A stretch of DNA of 15,771 nt from Synechococcus sp. HW_metabat.21 (GCA_018623875.1 JAAZUZ010000021.1:1-15771), one strand, 5' to 3'. Numbered from the stretch's first letter, positions 1-7,699 are shown. Translations and numbers: made by a program. The notes: generated by a model from the letters alone, not told the origin.

Positions 1-40
1 AGGCCCAGATGCGGGATAGCCGTAAAGACATCCCAAAGCC

Positions 41-1672
41 GTGCACGCCATGGACGCCAATCTGCCCCTGCTGGCCGCGTCTGCAGCGATTCCCGGCTCC
101 GCATTTGGCGACTCCGCCCTGATCAACGGCACCCTGGCGGCGCCAACCACGTTTCCCTGGCTGAGCCTGATCGCCCTGTTGCCGATCGCGATCGCCCCGC
201 TGGTGATGCTCCTCCCTGGAGACGGCACCGACCCCAAGCTGCCCCGGACCGTTGCCCTGGTCACCCTGCTGGCGGACCTCGGCTTGATGCTTTACGTCTT
301 CAGCCAGCACTACGACGGTTCGATTGCGGGCCTCCAGCTGGTGGAGCGCTTCGCCTGGGTTCCTGTCATTGGCCTGGAGTGGTCTCTGGCCACCGATGGG
401 CTTTCCGCCCCACTGGTGGTGCTCTCCGGATTGGTCACGCTGCTCTCCGTGGCGGCGAGTTGGAACATTCAGAAGAAGACCCGGCTCTACTTCGCGCTGC
501 TGCTGGTTCAAGCTTCGGCCCAGGCCCTGGTGTTTCTCTCGCAGGACTTCCTGCTGTTCTTCTTGGCCTGGGAGCTGGAGCTTGTCCCGGTCTATTTGCT
601 GATTGCGATCTGGGGCGGCCAACAACGTCAGTACGCAGCCACCAAATTCATCCTGTACACCGCCACAGCCTCCCTGCTGATCCTGCTCAGCGGCCTGGCT
701 CTGGCCCTCAATGGCCCCTTCACCCTCAACCTGAGTGAACTGATCGCCCGCTCTCCCGGCGGCGTATTCGGCCTGCTCTGCTATCTCGGCTTCCTGGTGG
801 GCTTCGGGGTGAAGCTGCCGATGTTCCCGCTGCACACCTGGCTTCCCGATGCCCACGGCGAAGCGAACGCACCGGTTTCGATGTTGTTGGCCGGTGTGCT
901 CTTGAAGATGGGCGGCTATGCCCTGCTTCGCTTCAACGTGCAGATGCTCCCGGAGGCGCACCTGCAGCTGGCACCGGCATTGATCGTTCTGGGCATCGTC
1001 AACATCGTCTACGGCGCCCTCAATGCCTTCGCCCAGGACAACGTCAAACGCCGGATCGCCTGCAGCTCGGTGAGTCACATGGGCTTTGTCCTGCTGGGGA
1101 TCGGGGCGATCGACAGCCTCGGCATGAGCGGCGCCATGTTGCAGATGATCAGCCACGGCTTGATTGCCGCCGCGATGTTCTTTGTCACCGGCGTCTTCTA
1201 CGAGCGGACCAAAACCCTCTCGATCCCCAACATGGGTGGTCTGGCCAAGGTCCTGCCGATCACCTTCGCCTTCTTTGTGGCCAGCTCCCTGGCCTCACTG
1301 GCGTTGCCGGGCATGAGCGGTTTTGTCAGTGAAATCACCGTGTTCCTCGGTGTGACCAGCAATGACGGCTTCACCGTGGGTTTCCGCGTGATTGCCGTGG
1401 TCCTGGCCGCGATCGGCGTGGTGCTGACCCCGATCTACCTGCTGAGCCTCTGCCGCCGCGTCTTCTTTGGTCCCCGGATCCCCGCTCTGGCGGTTCTCGG
1501 TGACATGAAGCCCCGGGAACTTTTGATTGGCCTGACCCTGCTGGTGCCCACCCTCGTGATTGGCTTCTGGCCCCGGGTCGCCATTGATCTCTACGAGGCG
1601 ACCACCACCGCCCTCTCCAACGACCTCGCCCAGCACGCCGTGGTTGCCCTTCGGCTACCCGCCCTCGGTTAA
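41..1672 (+). CDS. ndhD: NAD(P)H-quinone oxidoreductase chain 4 (NdhD, NuoM-like proton-pumping subunit)
   Basis: NdhD is an antiporter-like membrane subunit of cyanobacterial NDH-1, which moves electrons from reduced ferredoxin to plastoquinone and pumps protons across the thylakoid membrane. The 543-residue protein is almost entirely hydrophobic helices. Family hallmarks are visible: WELELVPVYLLIAIWGG near residues 177-193, where Glu178 aligns with the essential Glu144 of E. coli NuoM; GVKLPMFPLHTWLPDAHGEA near 256-275, where Lys258 aligns with NuoM Lys234; and the APVSMLLAGVLLKMGGY segment. The sequence resembles the NdhD1/D2 (respiratory/cyclic NDH-1) type more than the CO2-uptake D3/D4 types, but that subtype is inferred from memory. 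The start is GTG at 41, with an in-frame ATG at 50; neither has a clear Shine-Dalgarno. About 37 polar and small residues precede the first helix. prlC follows after 29 bases. Confidence 0.96.
   Translation: MHAMDANLPLLAASAAIPGSAFGDSALINGTLAAPTTFPWLSLIALLPIAIAPLVMLLPGDGTDPKLPRTVALVTLLADLGLMLYVFSQHYDGSIAGLQLVERFAWVPVIGLEWSLATDGLSAPLVVLSGLVTLLSVAASWNIQKKTRLYFALLLVQASAQALVFLSQDFLLFFLAWELELVPVYLLIAIWGGQQRQYAATKFILYTATASLLILLSGLALALNGPFTLNLSELIARSPGGVFGLLCYLGFLVGFGVKLPMFPLHTWLPDAHGEANAPVSMLLAGVLLKMGGYALLRFNVQMLPEAHLQLAPALIVLGIVNIVYGALNAFAQDNVKRRIACSSVSHMGFVLLGIGAIDSLGMSGAMLQMISHGLIAAAMFFVTGVFYERTKTLSIPNMGGLAKVLPITFAFFVASSLASLALPGMSGFVSEITVFLGVTSNDGFTVGFRVIAVVLAAIGVVLTPIYLLSLCRRVFFGPRIPALAVLGDMKPRELLIGLTLLVPTLVIGFWPRVAIDLYEATTTALSNDLAQHAVVALRLPALG
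188..195. repeat. HIP1 octamer GCGATCGC
   Basis: This is an exact copy of the palindrome abundant in many cyanobacterial genomes, inside ndhD. It is one of three exact copies I found in the window. Confidence 0.8.
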
Positions 1673-1701
1673 CCCCCCAAGGACCCTTCACCTGGGCTGG
1701 A

Positions 1702-3852
1702 ATGGGGCCATCCATGGCCTCACCGATGACCGACAGCCGCGCCGCCAACGCCACCGCTCAGCCGGAAATTCTGCGCGGTGAAGGGCTGCCGCAGTTCGAA
1801 GCCATCACACCCGAGGCGGTCCGCGAACACATTCCAGGCCTGATGGAATCCCTCGAGGCTGAGCTGGGATCCCTCGAGGCCCAGCTCAGCGAGAGGCTCG
1901 CAAAGGGGGAGCCCCTGGACTGGAATGCGGTGATCGATCCGCTCCAGCGACTGGGTGAGCGCCTGCGCTGGAGTTGGGGCGTCGTCAGTCACCTCAACGG
2001 GGTCTGCAACAGCCCGGAACTCCGGGATGCCCATGCCAGCCAGCAGGCCGCTGTCGTGCAGTTCGGCAACCGCGCGGGTCAAAGCCAGGTCATCTACCGC
2101 GCTCTCGAGCAGCTGAAGGAGCGACGCTCCGAACTCGACGGGACGCAACAGCGAATCCTCGATGCCGAGCTGCGGGACATGCAGTTGCGGGGTGTTGGCC
2201 TGAGCGGCACTGTCAAAGAGGCCTTCAACGCCGCCAGTCAGACCTTGGCGGAGCTCTCGACACGCTTCGGCAACCAGGTCCTCGACGCCACCAACAACTG
2301 GACCCTGCGCCTGACGCAGTCCGACGAGGTGGAGGGATTGCCCCCGAGCCTGATGGATCAGCTGGCCCAAGCGGCCCGCCAGGCCGGCGATGAGAGAGCG
2401 AGTGGGGAAACGGGCCCCTGGCTCCTGGGCCTGGACATGCCGCGCTACGTGCCCTTCATGAAATACAGCCGCAGGCGAGACCTGCGGGAGCAGCTCTACA
2501 AGGCCCATGTCAGCCGCGCATCCGGCCAGGACGGCAGCGAGCTCAACAACTGGCCCTTGATCGAAGAAATCCTGACCCTGCGGCGGCAGCAGGCTGAGCG
2601 CCTCGGCTTCGCCAACTGGGCTGAGCTCAGCATCGCCTCAAAGATGGCCGATTCCGAGCAGGCCGTCGAAGCCCTGCTGGAGGATCTGCGCAGTGCCGCT
2701 TACCCCATTGCCCAACAGGAGCTGGCGACCCTGGCAGGCTGTGCCAAGGCCCACGGGGCAGCGGAAGCGGACGATCTGCAGCCCTGGGACATCAGCTATT
2801 GGGCGGAGATCCTGCGCAAGGAAAGTTTCGAGCTCGACAGCGAAGCGCTGCGCCCCTGGTTCCCCCTACCCCAGGTGCTCGACGGTCTCTTTGCCCTGAG
2901 CGAACGGCTATTCGGGATCCGCATCGAGGCCGCCGATGGCGACGCGCCGATCTGGCATCCGGATGTGCGTTTCTTCCGCATCCTCGAGCAGGACACACCG
3001 ATCGCCGGGTTCTATCTCGATCCCTACAGCCGGCCTGGCAGCAAGCGCGGTGGGGCCTGGATGGATGAGTGCCTGGTGCGCTCCAAGCGCGAGGACGGCA
3101 GCGCTGTCCTCCCGGTGGCCTACCTGATCTGCAACCAAAGTGCACCGGTCGGAGAGACCCCGAGCCTGATGACCTTCGACGAGGTCGAGACCCTCTTCCA
3201 CGAGTTCGGGCACGGCCTCCAGCACATGCTGACCAGCGTCGAGCACCCGCAGGCCGCCGGAATCAATGGGGTGGAGTGGGATGCCGTTGAGCTACCTAGC
3301 CAGTTCATGGAGAACTGGTGCTACGACCGCGCCACCTTGATGGGGATGGCCCGCCATTGGGAGAGCGGCGCCCCCCTTCCAGAGAGCGAATTCGCCAAGT
3401 TGCTTGCAGCCCGCACCTTCATGGGGGGATCCGCAACACTGCGGCAGGTGCACTTTGCACTGGTCGATCTACGCCTGCACAGCCAGTGGACGGCCGGTGC
3501 CGGCATCACACCGGAGGCGCTGCGCCGAGAGATCGCGGCAAACACCGCGGTGCTGGCCCCCATCGATGAGGACGCCTTCCTCTGCTCCTTCGGACACATC
3601 TTTGCGGGGGGCTACGCCGCCGGCTACTACTCCTACAAGTGGGCCGAGGTGCTTAGTGCCGATGCCTACGGCGCCTTTGAAGAGGTGGGCCTCGACAACG
3701 AAGAGCAGATCCGTGAAACCGGACGTCGCTTCCGCAACACCGTGCTCAGCCTCGGGGGAAGCTTGGATCCCAAGCAGGTCTTCGAAGCCTTCCGCGGTCG
3801 CCAACCCAGCAGCGAGGCCCTGATTCGCCACTCCGGACTGGTGGCCGTCTAA
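1702..3852 (+). CDS. prlC: M3 family oligopeptidase (oligopeptidase A / PrlC type)
   Basis: This is a soluble zinc metallopeptidase that degrades short peptides, including cleaved signal peptides, in the cytoplasm. The zinc motif is HEFGH at residues 500-504 (His500, catalytic Glu501, His504). The third ligand is Glu530 in the WDAVELPSQFMENW segment, at the same spacing as in E. coli oligopeptidase A. The C-terminal HIFAGGYAAGYYSYKWAEVL segment is the conserved substrate-binding Tyr/Gly loop of the family. Its 716 residues compare with about 680 for E. coli OpdA, so it is full length. Three in-frame ATGs lie close together (1702, 1714, 1726) with no convincing Shine-Dalgarno, so the start is uncertain by up to eight codons; 1726 would give an N-terminus beginning MTDSRAAN. 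It sits 29 bases after ndhD and 26 before the next gene on the same strand and may be cotranscribed with both. Confidence 0.96.
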   Translation: MGPSMASPMTDSRAANATAQPEILRGEGLPQFEAITPEAVREHIPGLMESLEAELGSLEAQLSERLAKGEPLDWNAVIDPLQRLGERLRWSWGVVSHLNGVCNSPELRDAHASQQAAVVQFGNRAGQSQVIYRALEQLKERRSELDGTQQRILDAELRDMQLRGVGLSGTVKEAFNAASQTLAELSTRFGNQVLDATNNWTLRLTQSDEVEGLPPSLMDQLAQAARQAGDERASGETGPWLLGLDMPRYVPFMKYSRRRDLREQLYKAHVSRASGQDGSELNNWPLIEEILTLRRQQAERLGFANWAELSIASKMADSEQAVEALLEDLRSAAYPIAQQELATLAGCAKAHGAAEADDLQPWDISYWAEILRKESFELDSEALRPWFPLPQVLDGLFALSERLFGIRIEAADGDAPIWHPDVRFFRILEQDTPIAGFYLDPYSRPGSKRGGAWMDECLVRSKREDGSAVLPVAYLICNQSAPVGETPSLMTFDEVETLFHEFGHGLQHMLTSVEHPQAAGINGVEWDAVELPSQFMENWCYDRATLMGMARHWESGAPLPESEFAKLLAARTFMGGSATLRQVHFALVDLRLHSQWTAGAGITPEALRREIAANTAVLAPIDEDAFLCSFGHIFAGGYAAGYYSYKWAEVLSADAYGAFEEVGLDNEEQIRETGRRFRNTVLSLGGSLDPKQVFEAFRGRQPSSEALIRHSGLVAV

Positions 3853-3865
3853 AACCAATCCCTCC

Positions 3866-3878
3866 AGGATGGGGGGAG
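3866..3878 (+). promoter_or_regulatory. Purine-rich ribosome binding region before the 463-residue gene
   Basis: The sequence AGGATGGGGGGAG immediately precedes ATG 3879. Its AGGA part is well placed for 3879 and its GGGGGGAG part could serve ATG 3891. It supports initiation in this short gap but does not decide between the two starts. Confidence 0.45.
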
Positions 3879-5270
3879 ATGGGCCGTGACATGGCTGGAG
3901 TCTCTCCCCGCTTGTCCCATGCCGATCCACTGCAGCTGGATCCGAACTGGTCCTGCTCTGTTCCGCTCCTCGCCTTTGAAGAGGCACTCGAGCAAAGCGT
4001 TTTTCGCTCGGGCTTAACGCGAGCCGATTGGCTCAAACGTCTGGCCCAGCAACTGCACAAACCCCAGTTGCTGCCACTGCTCTGGCTTCTGCCCAGGGGA
4101 TGGAAACTGGCGCCGGCGGACCTGCCCCAGCGGCTGCAATCCCTGGGTGGGCTTGTCGAACGTGAACTGTTGACTCCGGCCCTACTCGCTGGAGTGGCCG
4201 ATGCGCTGCCCCACCTTTTGCCGAATGGCGATGGAGCGATCGCGCGTTGGCGGGGCACAGAAGAGCGCTCCCTCCCCACCAGCTCGGAGGAGCTCCTGAG
4301 GCTCAAACCCGCCCCAGCGGACCCCGAACCGGCGCTGAATGCCGAGGCCGGCCCCTTGAGCGGTGGTCTGATCTGGCACAACGTCGGGCTCCGCCATGAG
4401 CAATCCCCTGGGGAACGCTGCCGCAACGCCCTGGCCGCCCGTGTCTTAAATCGGCTCTCGGCCAACGGACTGGGCGGAGCGCCCTGGCGGATCGATGGAG
4501 CCAGCAGCTGCCGCACCTGGTTCGCCCGCCTGCAGGACAGCGGCTGGAGCCTGCGGGCTCAGTTGCGGGCCAGCGTGGCCAGCTTCGGCCTCGGTGCCAG
4601 CCTCCCTGGAGCGGATCCTTCAGCTGCGAACTGGAGCCAGATCCCCCTCGCTCTTCCGATCCGAACGGGTCTGCTCGGAGACGATGGCAAGGAGATTCAA
4701 AGCCTCCTGCCCCATAGCTGCCTGGAGCTGGAATGGCGCAAGGGGGCGGAACTACTGCGGTTGCAGTACTACCAAGGCACGGAGGGTCTCTGCGGTTGGG
4801 AAGCGCTAAACGACCTGCACCGTCCTTGGCAGAACGACCGCCGCAATGGAACGGTCCGCTACCTGGGGGAGGCGTATGAGGGGCAGCGTCTCCTTGAGGT
4901 GATGGATCTCTGCGATCTGGTGGCACAGATCCACAATCAGGAGAGCGATGCCGATGGCCTTTGGCTGGGGGGCTATGGCGCGTTGGGATTCTGCATCGAC
5001 AGTTCAGCACTCTTGCAACAGGCCCTGGAGGGCCGCTGCGATCTCTTCCCCTGCCTGCTTGGTGGCATCTGGCGCGAGCGGCTGCTGCGTCGGGCAGAGG
5101 CCCTGCAGGCTGAGCCAAAGGCTCTCGAGCGCTACCGCCAGGCGCTGGCGAACTTGCCGCACGATGGCTTCTCGTTTGGCGAGGCGAGCAAAGAGGCCAA
5201 GCGACGGCTTGAGGCCTGTCAACCCGAGAGCAGTCCGTTCCGACTAGCGCAACGCGACCGCGTCCTCTGA
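3879..5270 (+). CDS. Hypothetical soluble protein, 463 residues, unrecognised family
   Basis: I do not recognise this protein. It has no signal peptide, no membrane segment and no nucleotide-binding loop that I can see. It is rich in Leu, Trp, Arg and Cys, and the composition and codon use match its neighbours, so it reads as a genuine gene. Conserved-looking patches are WHNVGLRHEQSPGERCRN (about 166-183), an aromatic-rich stretch with LRLQYYQGTEGLCGWEAL and DLHRPWQNDRRNGTVRYLG in the middle-to-late part, and DGLWLGGYGALGFCID further on. The C-terminal quarter looks alpha-helical. ATG 3879 sits directly behind the purine run GGGGGGAG (3871-3878), too close to use it, though AGGA at 3866-3869 is spaced 9 bases away. 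ATG 3891 (four codons in) would use the G-rich run with 12 bases of spacing. It follows prlC by 26 bases, and its last 27 bases overlap the convergent hydrolase gene. Confidence 0.85.
   Translation: MGRDMAGVSPRLSHADPLQLDPNWSCSVPLLAFEEALEQSVFRSGLTRADWLKRLAQQLHKPQLLPLLWLLPRGWKLAPADLPQRLQSLGGLVERELLTPALLAGVADALPHLLPNGDGAIARWRGTEERSLPTSSEELLRLKPAPADPEPALNAEAGPLSGGLIWHNVGLRHEQSPGERCRNALAARVLNRLSANGLGGAPWRIDGASSCRTWFARLQDSGWSLRAQLRASVASFGLGASLPGADPSAANWSQIPLALPIRTGLLGDDGKEIQSLLPHSCLELEWRKGAELLRLQYYQGTEGLCGWEALNDLHRPWQNDRRNGTVRYLGEAYEGQRLLEVMDLCDLVAQIHNQESDADGLWLGGYGALGFCIDSSALLQQALEGRCDLFPCLLGGIWRERLLRRAEALQAEPKALERYRQALANLPHDGFSFGEASKEAKRRLEACQPESSPFRLAQRDRVL
4236..4243. repeat. HIP1 octamer GCGATCGC
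   Basis: This is an exact HIP1 copy inside the unrecognised 463-residue gene. Confidence 0.8.
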
Positions 5271-6377
5271 CTCAATGGCCTGGACGATCTGATCGACCAC
5301 GGCCTGGCGATGCAGCTCGGCGAAGGGACCGCGAAGACCGTTGTGGTTCATCCCGTCGATTTCGCGGCGTTCAATGCAGGAGTGTTTGAGGGCTCGATTC
5401 CAGTTGGACAGGGGGAGCAACGGCGATCGCCCCGGATAGGCAATGCGACCAAAGGCGGCTACCGGGTCACGGCTGCCAATGATCATCGTGATCTTGGAGA
5501 GTTGGTTCAGGAGTTGGTTGCCACTGAAGACACCACAGAAGCTGACGATGCTCACCGGCGAGCGGCAGATGCGGCGCAGATAGTCCGCAACACCCATCGC
5601 CATCTCGGCGCCCCCGCTGTAGCCCACAAGCACAACCCTCTGGCCCTGATCCGGCCGGAAACCGACTTCACCCAAGCGCAAAGCAATCTTCAGCGAGAGC
5701 TCGTAATTCATGATCGGCCCGTAGCGGTGATCCGATGAGATCCCGACCTTGATGACGTTGTTCGCCTGAACCAACACCGCGGCAAGCAGCTGAATCCAAC
5801 CGTTGGGGTGTTCCTCCTGAAGTGCAAACAATCGGCGCCAGAACCAGGCACTACCGATGTCCTGCGCCAGAGCAACAGGAAGAACGGTGTAAGCCTCTAA
5901 ACCCTTCACCAGCCGCGTGGCTGGATTGAGCTGCTGATCCAGTAATCCAAGAAAGGCCGAGACCCTGGGCGGGTGATCGCGCTCCAGTTGGTGGATCCCA
6001 TCGAGATAGACCACAAAACAGCGGTGCTCGCTGATGGAAGGGGAATCGGGGAAGAGGGCCGTGGGGTCGGGGAGGCCATCCAGCCAGCCTTCCCAAAACG
6101 CAAATTGCGTCACTAAGGAGTAAATCCCGGCCGTTGGGATGAGCACCAACAGCAACAGGCCCGACCAACGGAGCAGCAGGTTGATGTCCGTCCAGTCAAA
6201 AATCGAACGCAGGGCCAACAGCACATGGCCCACACCAAACCAACTGAGTCCCAAACCGACCGCCAAGACCAGGGCGACAAAGCCCAGCCGGGAGCGAAGG
6301 GCATGTTGCTGCGCCTGGATGGCCGCATCAGCCGCCCTGGGATGACTGGAGCTGACCGGGGAGCGTTTCTGCATCAC
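5244..6377 (-). CDS. Membrane-anchored alpha/beta hydrolase (predicted serine hydrolase)
   Basis: The 377-residue protein has two predicted N-terminal membrane segments (about 31-58 and 67-90) followed by a soluble domain with alpha/beta-hydrolase features. The nucleophile elbow is GYSGG at 252-256 (Ser254) after the strand RVVLV. Asp304 in IIGSRDP and His345 in DGMNHNG are well-spaced candidates for the other two triad residues. The FVVYLDGIHQ stretch (121-130) resembles the first strand and oxyanion turn of the fold. The substrate is unknown; a lipid or ester at the membrane is only an inference from the anchoring. GTG 6377 directly follows the TGA of the upstream gene and ATG 6374 is the next codon; ATG is the likelier start. 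The ACGGGGC upstream could act as a weak ribosome site. It is the last gene of a three-gene cassette, and its final codons overlap the opposite-strand gene by 27 bases. Confidence 0.85.
   Translation of the reverse strand: MMQKRSPVSSSHPRAADAAIQAQQHALRSRLGFVALVLAVGLGLSWFGVGHVLLALRSIFDWTDINLLLRWSGLLLLVLIPTAGIYSLVTQFAFWEGWLDGLPDPTALFPDSPSISEHRCFVVYLDGIHQLERDHPPRVSAFLGLLDQQLNPATRLVKGLEAYTVLPVALAQDIGSAWFWRRLFALQEEHPNGWIQLLAAVLVQANNVIKVGISSDHRYGPIMNYELSLKIALRLGEVGFRPDQGQRVVLVGYSGGAEMAMGVADYLRRICRSPVSIVSFCGVFSGNQLLNQLSKITMIIGSRDPVAAFGRIAYPGRSPLLPLSNWNRALKHSCIERREIDGMNHNGLRGPFAELHRQAVVDQIVQAIESEDAVALR
5423..5430. repeat. HIP1 octamer GCGATCGC
   Basis: This is an exact HIP1 copy inside the membrane-anchored hydrolase gene. 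It lies in the longer palindrome GGCGATCGCC. Confidence 0.8.
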
Positions 6378-6923
6378 TCAAGCCCCGTGGGTATCGGAGA
6401 GTTGGGACGCCAAAGTGCTGTAGCCCGCCTGCCAGCCCTGGCGAAAGAGCAGCCAGACCAACAGGACGGCTACGACATATCCAGGAGTTGCCAGGAAGAG
6501 GGCTTCGCCATAGGGCAATGCGAAACGGGCATGCAACAACGTGATGACGTTGAGATGCATCAGCACCCAGATCCCGAAGCCAATGGTCTCGCCGACATAG
6601 GGGGCAGCCACCAATAGATAAAAGGCCGCCGGGAGTAAACAAACAGCGACCCCATTGATGAAATCACTGGGGTGGATCGTCATGCTGGCACTGGTGGCCA
6701 GTAGAACCATGTCGATGGTGCTGCTCAAAAGAAATGCCACCGAAAGCATCAAGCCATCAAGAATCAGATGGACGATGATTTGGCGTCGATTGAGACGATT
6801 GGCCAGGAGAGTGAAGACATGGGAGAGGGACATGGAGAGCCCCACCACCAACAGCAGCCCCAAGCCGATATCAGTTTGAACAAGCCAGCCGCCGAGCGCA
6901 TCTAGTGCTGCTTGGATCTCCAT
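6378..6923 (-). CDS. Polytopic membrane protein of unknown function (181 residues)
   Basis: I do not recognise the family. Starting at ATG 6923 the protein begins MEIQAALDAL and has about five hydrophobic segments (near residues 18-40, 48-75, 86-108, 110-130 and 140-162), joined by short loops such as NRLNRRQ, consistent with an integral membrane protein. An ATG 60 bases further upstream (6983) is in frame but lies inside the DUF6629 coding region and lacks a ribosome site. ATG 6923 has a strong GGGGAGG seven bases away, so I take 6923. The stop codon abuts the start of the membrane-anchored hydrolase with no gap, and the DUF6629 gene ends 19 bases upstream. This spacing argues for cotranscription, and possibly for a shared membrane role, which is inference. 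Confidence 0.8.
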   Translation of the reverse strand: MEIQAALDALGGWLVQTDIGLGLLLVVGLSMSLSHVFTLLANRLNRRQIIVHLILDGLMLSVAFLLSSTIDMVLLATSASMTIHPSDFINGVAVCLLPAAFYLLVAAPYVGETIGFGIWVLMHLNVITLLHARFALPYGEALFLATPGYVVAVLLVWLLFRQGWQAGYSTLASQLSDTHGA

Positions 6924-6930
6924 GCCGAGA

Positions 6931-6937
6931 CCTCCCC
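6931..6937 (-). promoter_or_regulatory. Strong Shine-Dalgarno deciding the start of the 181-residue membrane protein
   Basis: On the minus strand the 19-base gap between the DUF6629 stop (TAG, 6943-6945) and ATG 6923 contains GGGGAGG with a seven-base spacer to the ATG. This is the best ribosome binding site in the window and argues against the longer reading starting at 6983. Confidence 0.75.
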
Positions 6938-6942
6938 TTGAT

Positions 6943-7647
6943 CTACTGGCCCGATGCAGCGCGCAAGGCCGGTCGATTGACAATCCAGATCACATAGATC
7001 GAGAGAACAGCGCAATAGAAACACCAGACCGAATTAAAGGTTGCGCTGTAGGTCAGCCAGGTCAGGAAGATCGAGACAAAGATCAGAACACCAAACAGCT
7101 TCACAGCCTTATCTGAGACAGCGATCAGGGGGAGAACAATGAAGCCCCAATAGACCAGTTCACCCACGGGCTCGGTATTCACAAAGTTGTGAAGGATGCT
7201 GTTCAAGTTGGAGACGTCATACAGCAAACGACCATTGCTATGGACCGCGGGCTGGAGGGCCGGCGGATTAAAGAGGACAGGCAAATAGAAAGCAACGCCG
7301 AGGACCGTCGCCACAATGGCAACCCAGCGCAGGCGCCTCTGAAGGCCCTTGGAGTCGGTCGTTCGACTAATCGACCAGGCACTCCACGGAATCCAGATCA
7401 TCCAGAAGCAATAGGCGAAAAAGAGGAATCCCAATCCCGCCAACGTGCCCAAGGGTTCCACCCCACCGTTATCAATCGCAGTCCACTCCAAGCCTTCGAC
7501 AAACTGTTGAACGCCGAAGAAAAAGGGCACCAAGGCCAAGGGCACGTAGTCGCGTTTACCCGTCTTCTGCGCAACATGGGTGCTGTAGAGCCCCAACGGC
7601 ATTAACACTGCTGACGCCGTAAAACTGGCCGAGGCTGAAAAGCACAT
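6943..7647 (-). CDS. DUF6629 family membrane protein
   Basis: The N-terminus MCFSASASFTASAVLMPLG, followed by a hydrophobic segment and a VPLALVPFFFGVQQFVEGLEW block, matches the pattern I remember for DUF6629, a family of bacterial membrane proteins of unknown function. The 234 residues contain about seven hydrophobic segments (roughly 4-21, 35-50, 68-95, 108-127, 165-180, 183-202 and 205-224). Conserved-looking polar residues inside the membrane region, such as Gln-Gln-Phe-Val-Glu-Gly near residue 50 and Cys in the WCFYCA segment near the end, could line a pocket or channel; that is speculation. The start is ATG 7647, with GAAGG six bases upstream. It is the first gene of a three-gene minus-strand cassette with the 181-residue membrane protein and the anchored hydrolase. 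The 76-base gap upstream is the largest intergenic space in the window. Confidence 0.85.
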   Translation of the reverse strand: MCFSASASFTASAVLMPLGLYSTHVAQKTGKRDYVPLALVPFFFGVQQFVEGLEWTAIDNGGVEPLGTLAGLGFLFFAYCFWMIWIPWSAWSISRTTDSKGLQRRLRWVAIVATVLGVAFYLPVLFNPPALQPAVHSNGRLLYDVSNLNSILHNFVNTEPVGELVYWGFIVLPLIAVSDKAVKLFGVLIFVSIFLTWLTYSATFNSVWCFYCAVLSIYVIWIVNRPALRAASGQ

Positions 7648-7653
7648 GCGAGG

Positions 7654-7658
7654 CCTTC
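7654..7658 (-). promoter_or_regulatory. Ribosome binding site of the DUF6629 gene
   Basis: GAAGG on the minus strand lies six bases before ATG 7647. Part of it falls in a 5-base-pair inverted repeat (AGGCC at 7651-7655 with GGCCT at 7665-7669), so a small hairpin could partly cover it. Confidence 0.5.
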
Positions 7659-7670
7659 AAACGTGGCCTA

Positions 7671-7699
7671 CCCATAGACACGCTGCAGACCAGCGACAA
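7671..7699 (-). promoter_or_regulatory. Possible weak promoter of the membrane cassette
   Basis: In the 76-base gap between the lipase-like gene and the DUF6629 gene, the minus strand carries TTGTCG (7694-7699) and, 17 bases on, TATGGG (7671-7676). The -35-like box matches TTGACA at four of six positions, but the -10-like box matches TATAAT only at TAT. The position is right for a short leader before ATG 7647. Alternatively the cassette is read through from the tamB run, since I see no terminator hairpin with a T-run here. Confidence 0.2.

Noticed and set aside
1..19. Possible tail of an upstream gene (for example ndhF) ending at TAG 17-19
   Set aside because: One frame reads GPDAG then stops at 17-19, which would fit a gene ending 21 bases before ndhD. 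Five codons are too few to support a call.
1720..2508. 262-codon open frame on the minus strand opposite prlC
   Set aside because: It lies wholly inside prlC, whose protein is strongly conserved. In GC-rich genes with biased third positions long antisense frames are common, and the translation matches no recognisable family.
3746..4516. 256-codon minus-strand frame spanning the prlC end and the start of the next gene
   Set aside because: It runs across two well-supported plus-strand genes and has a Ser/Arg/Pro-rich shadow composition.
6924..6983. Longer N-terminus for the 181-residue membrane protein (ATG 6983)
   Set aside because: The 20 extra residues are polar and overlap the DUF6629 gene, while ATG 6923 has a strong, well-spaced GGGGAGG.
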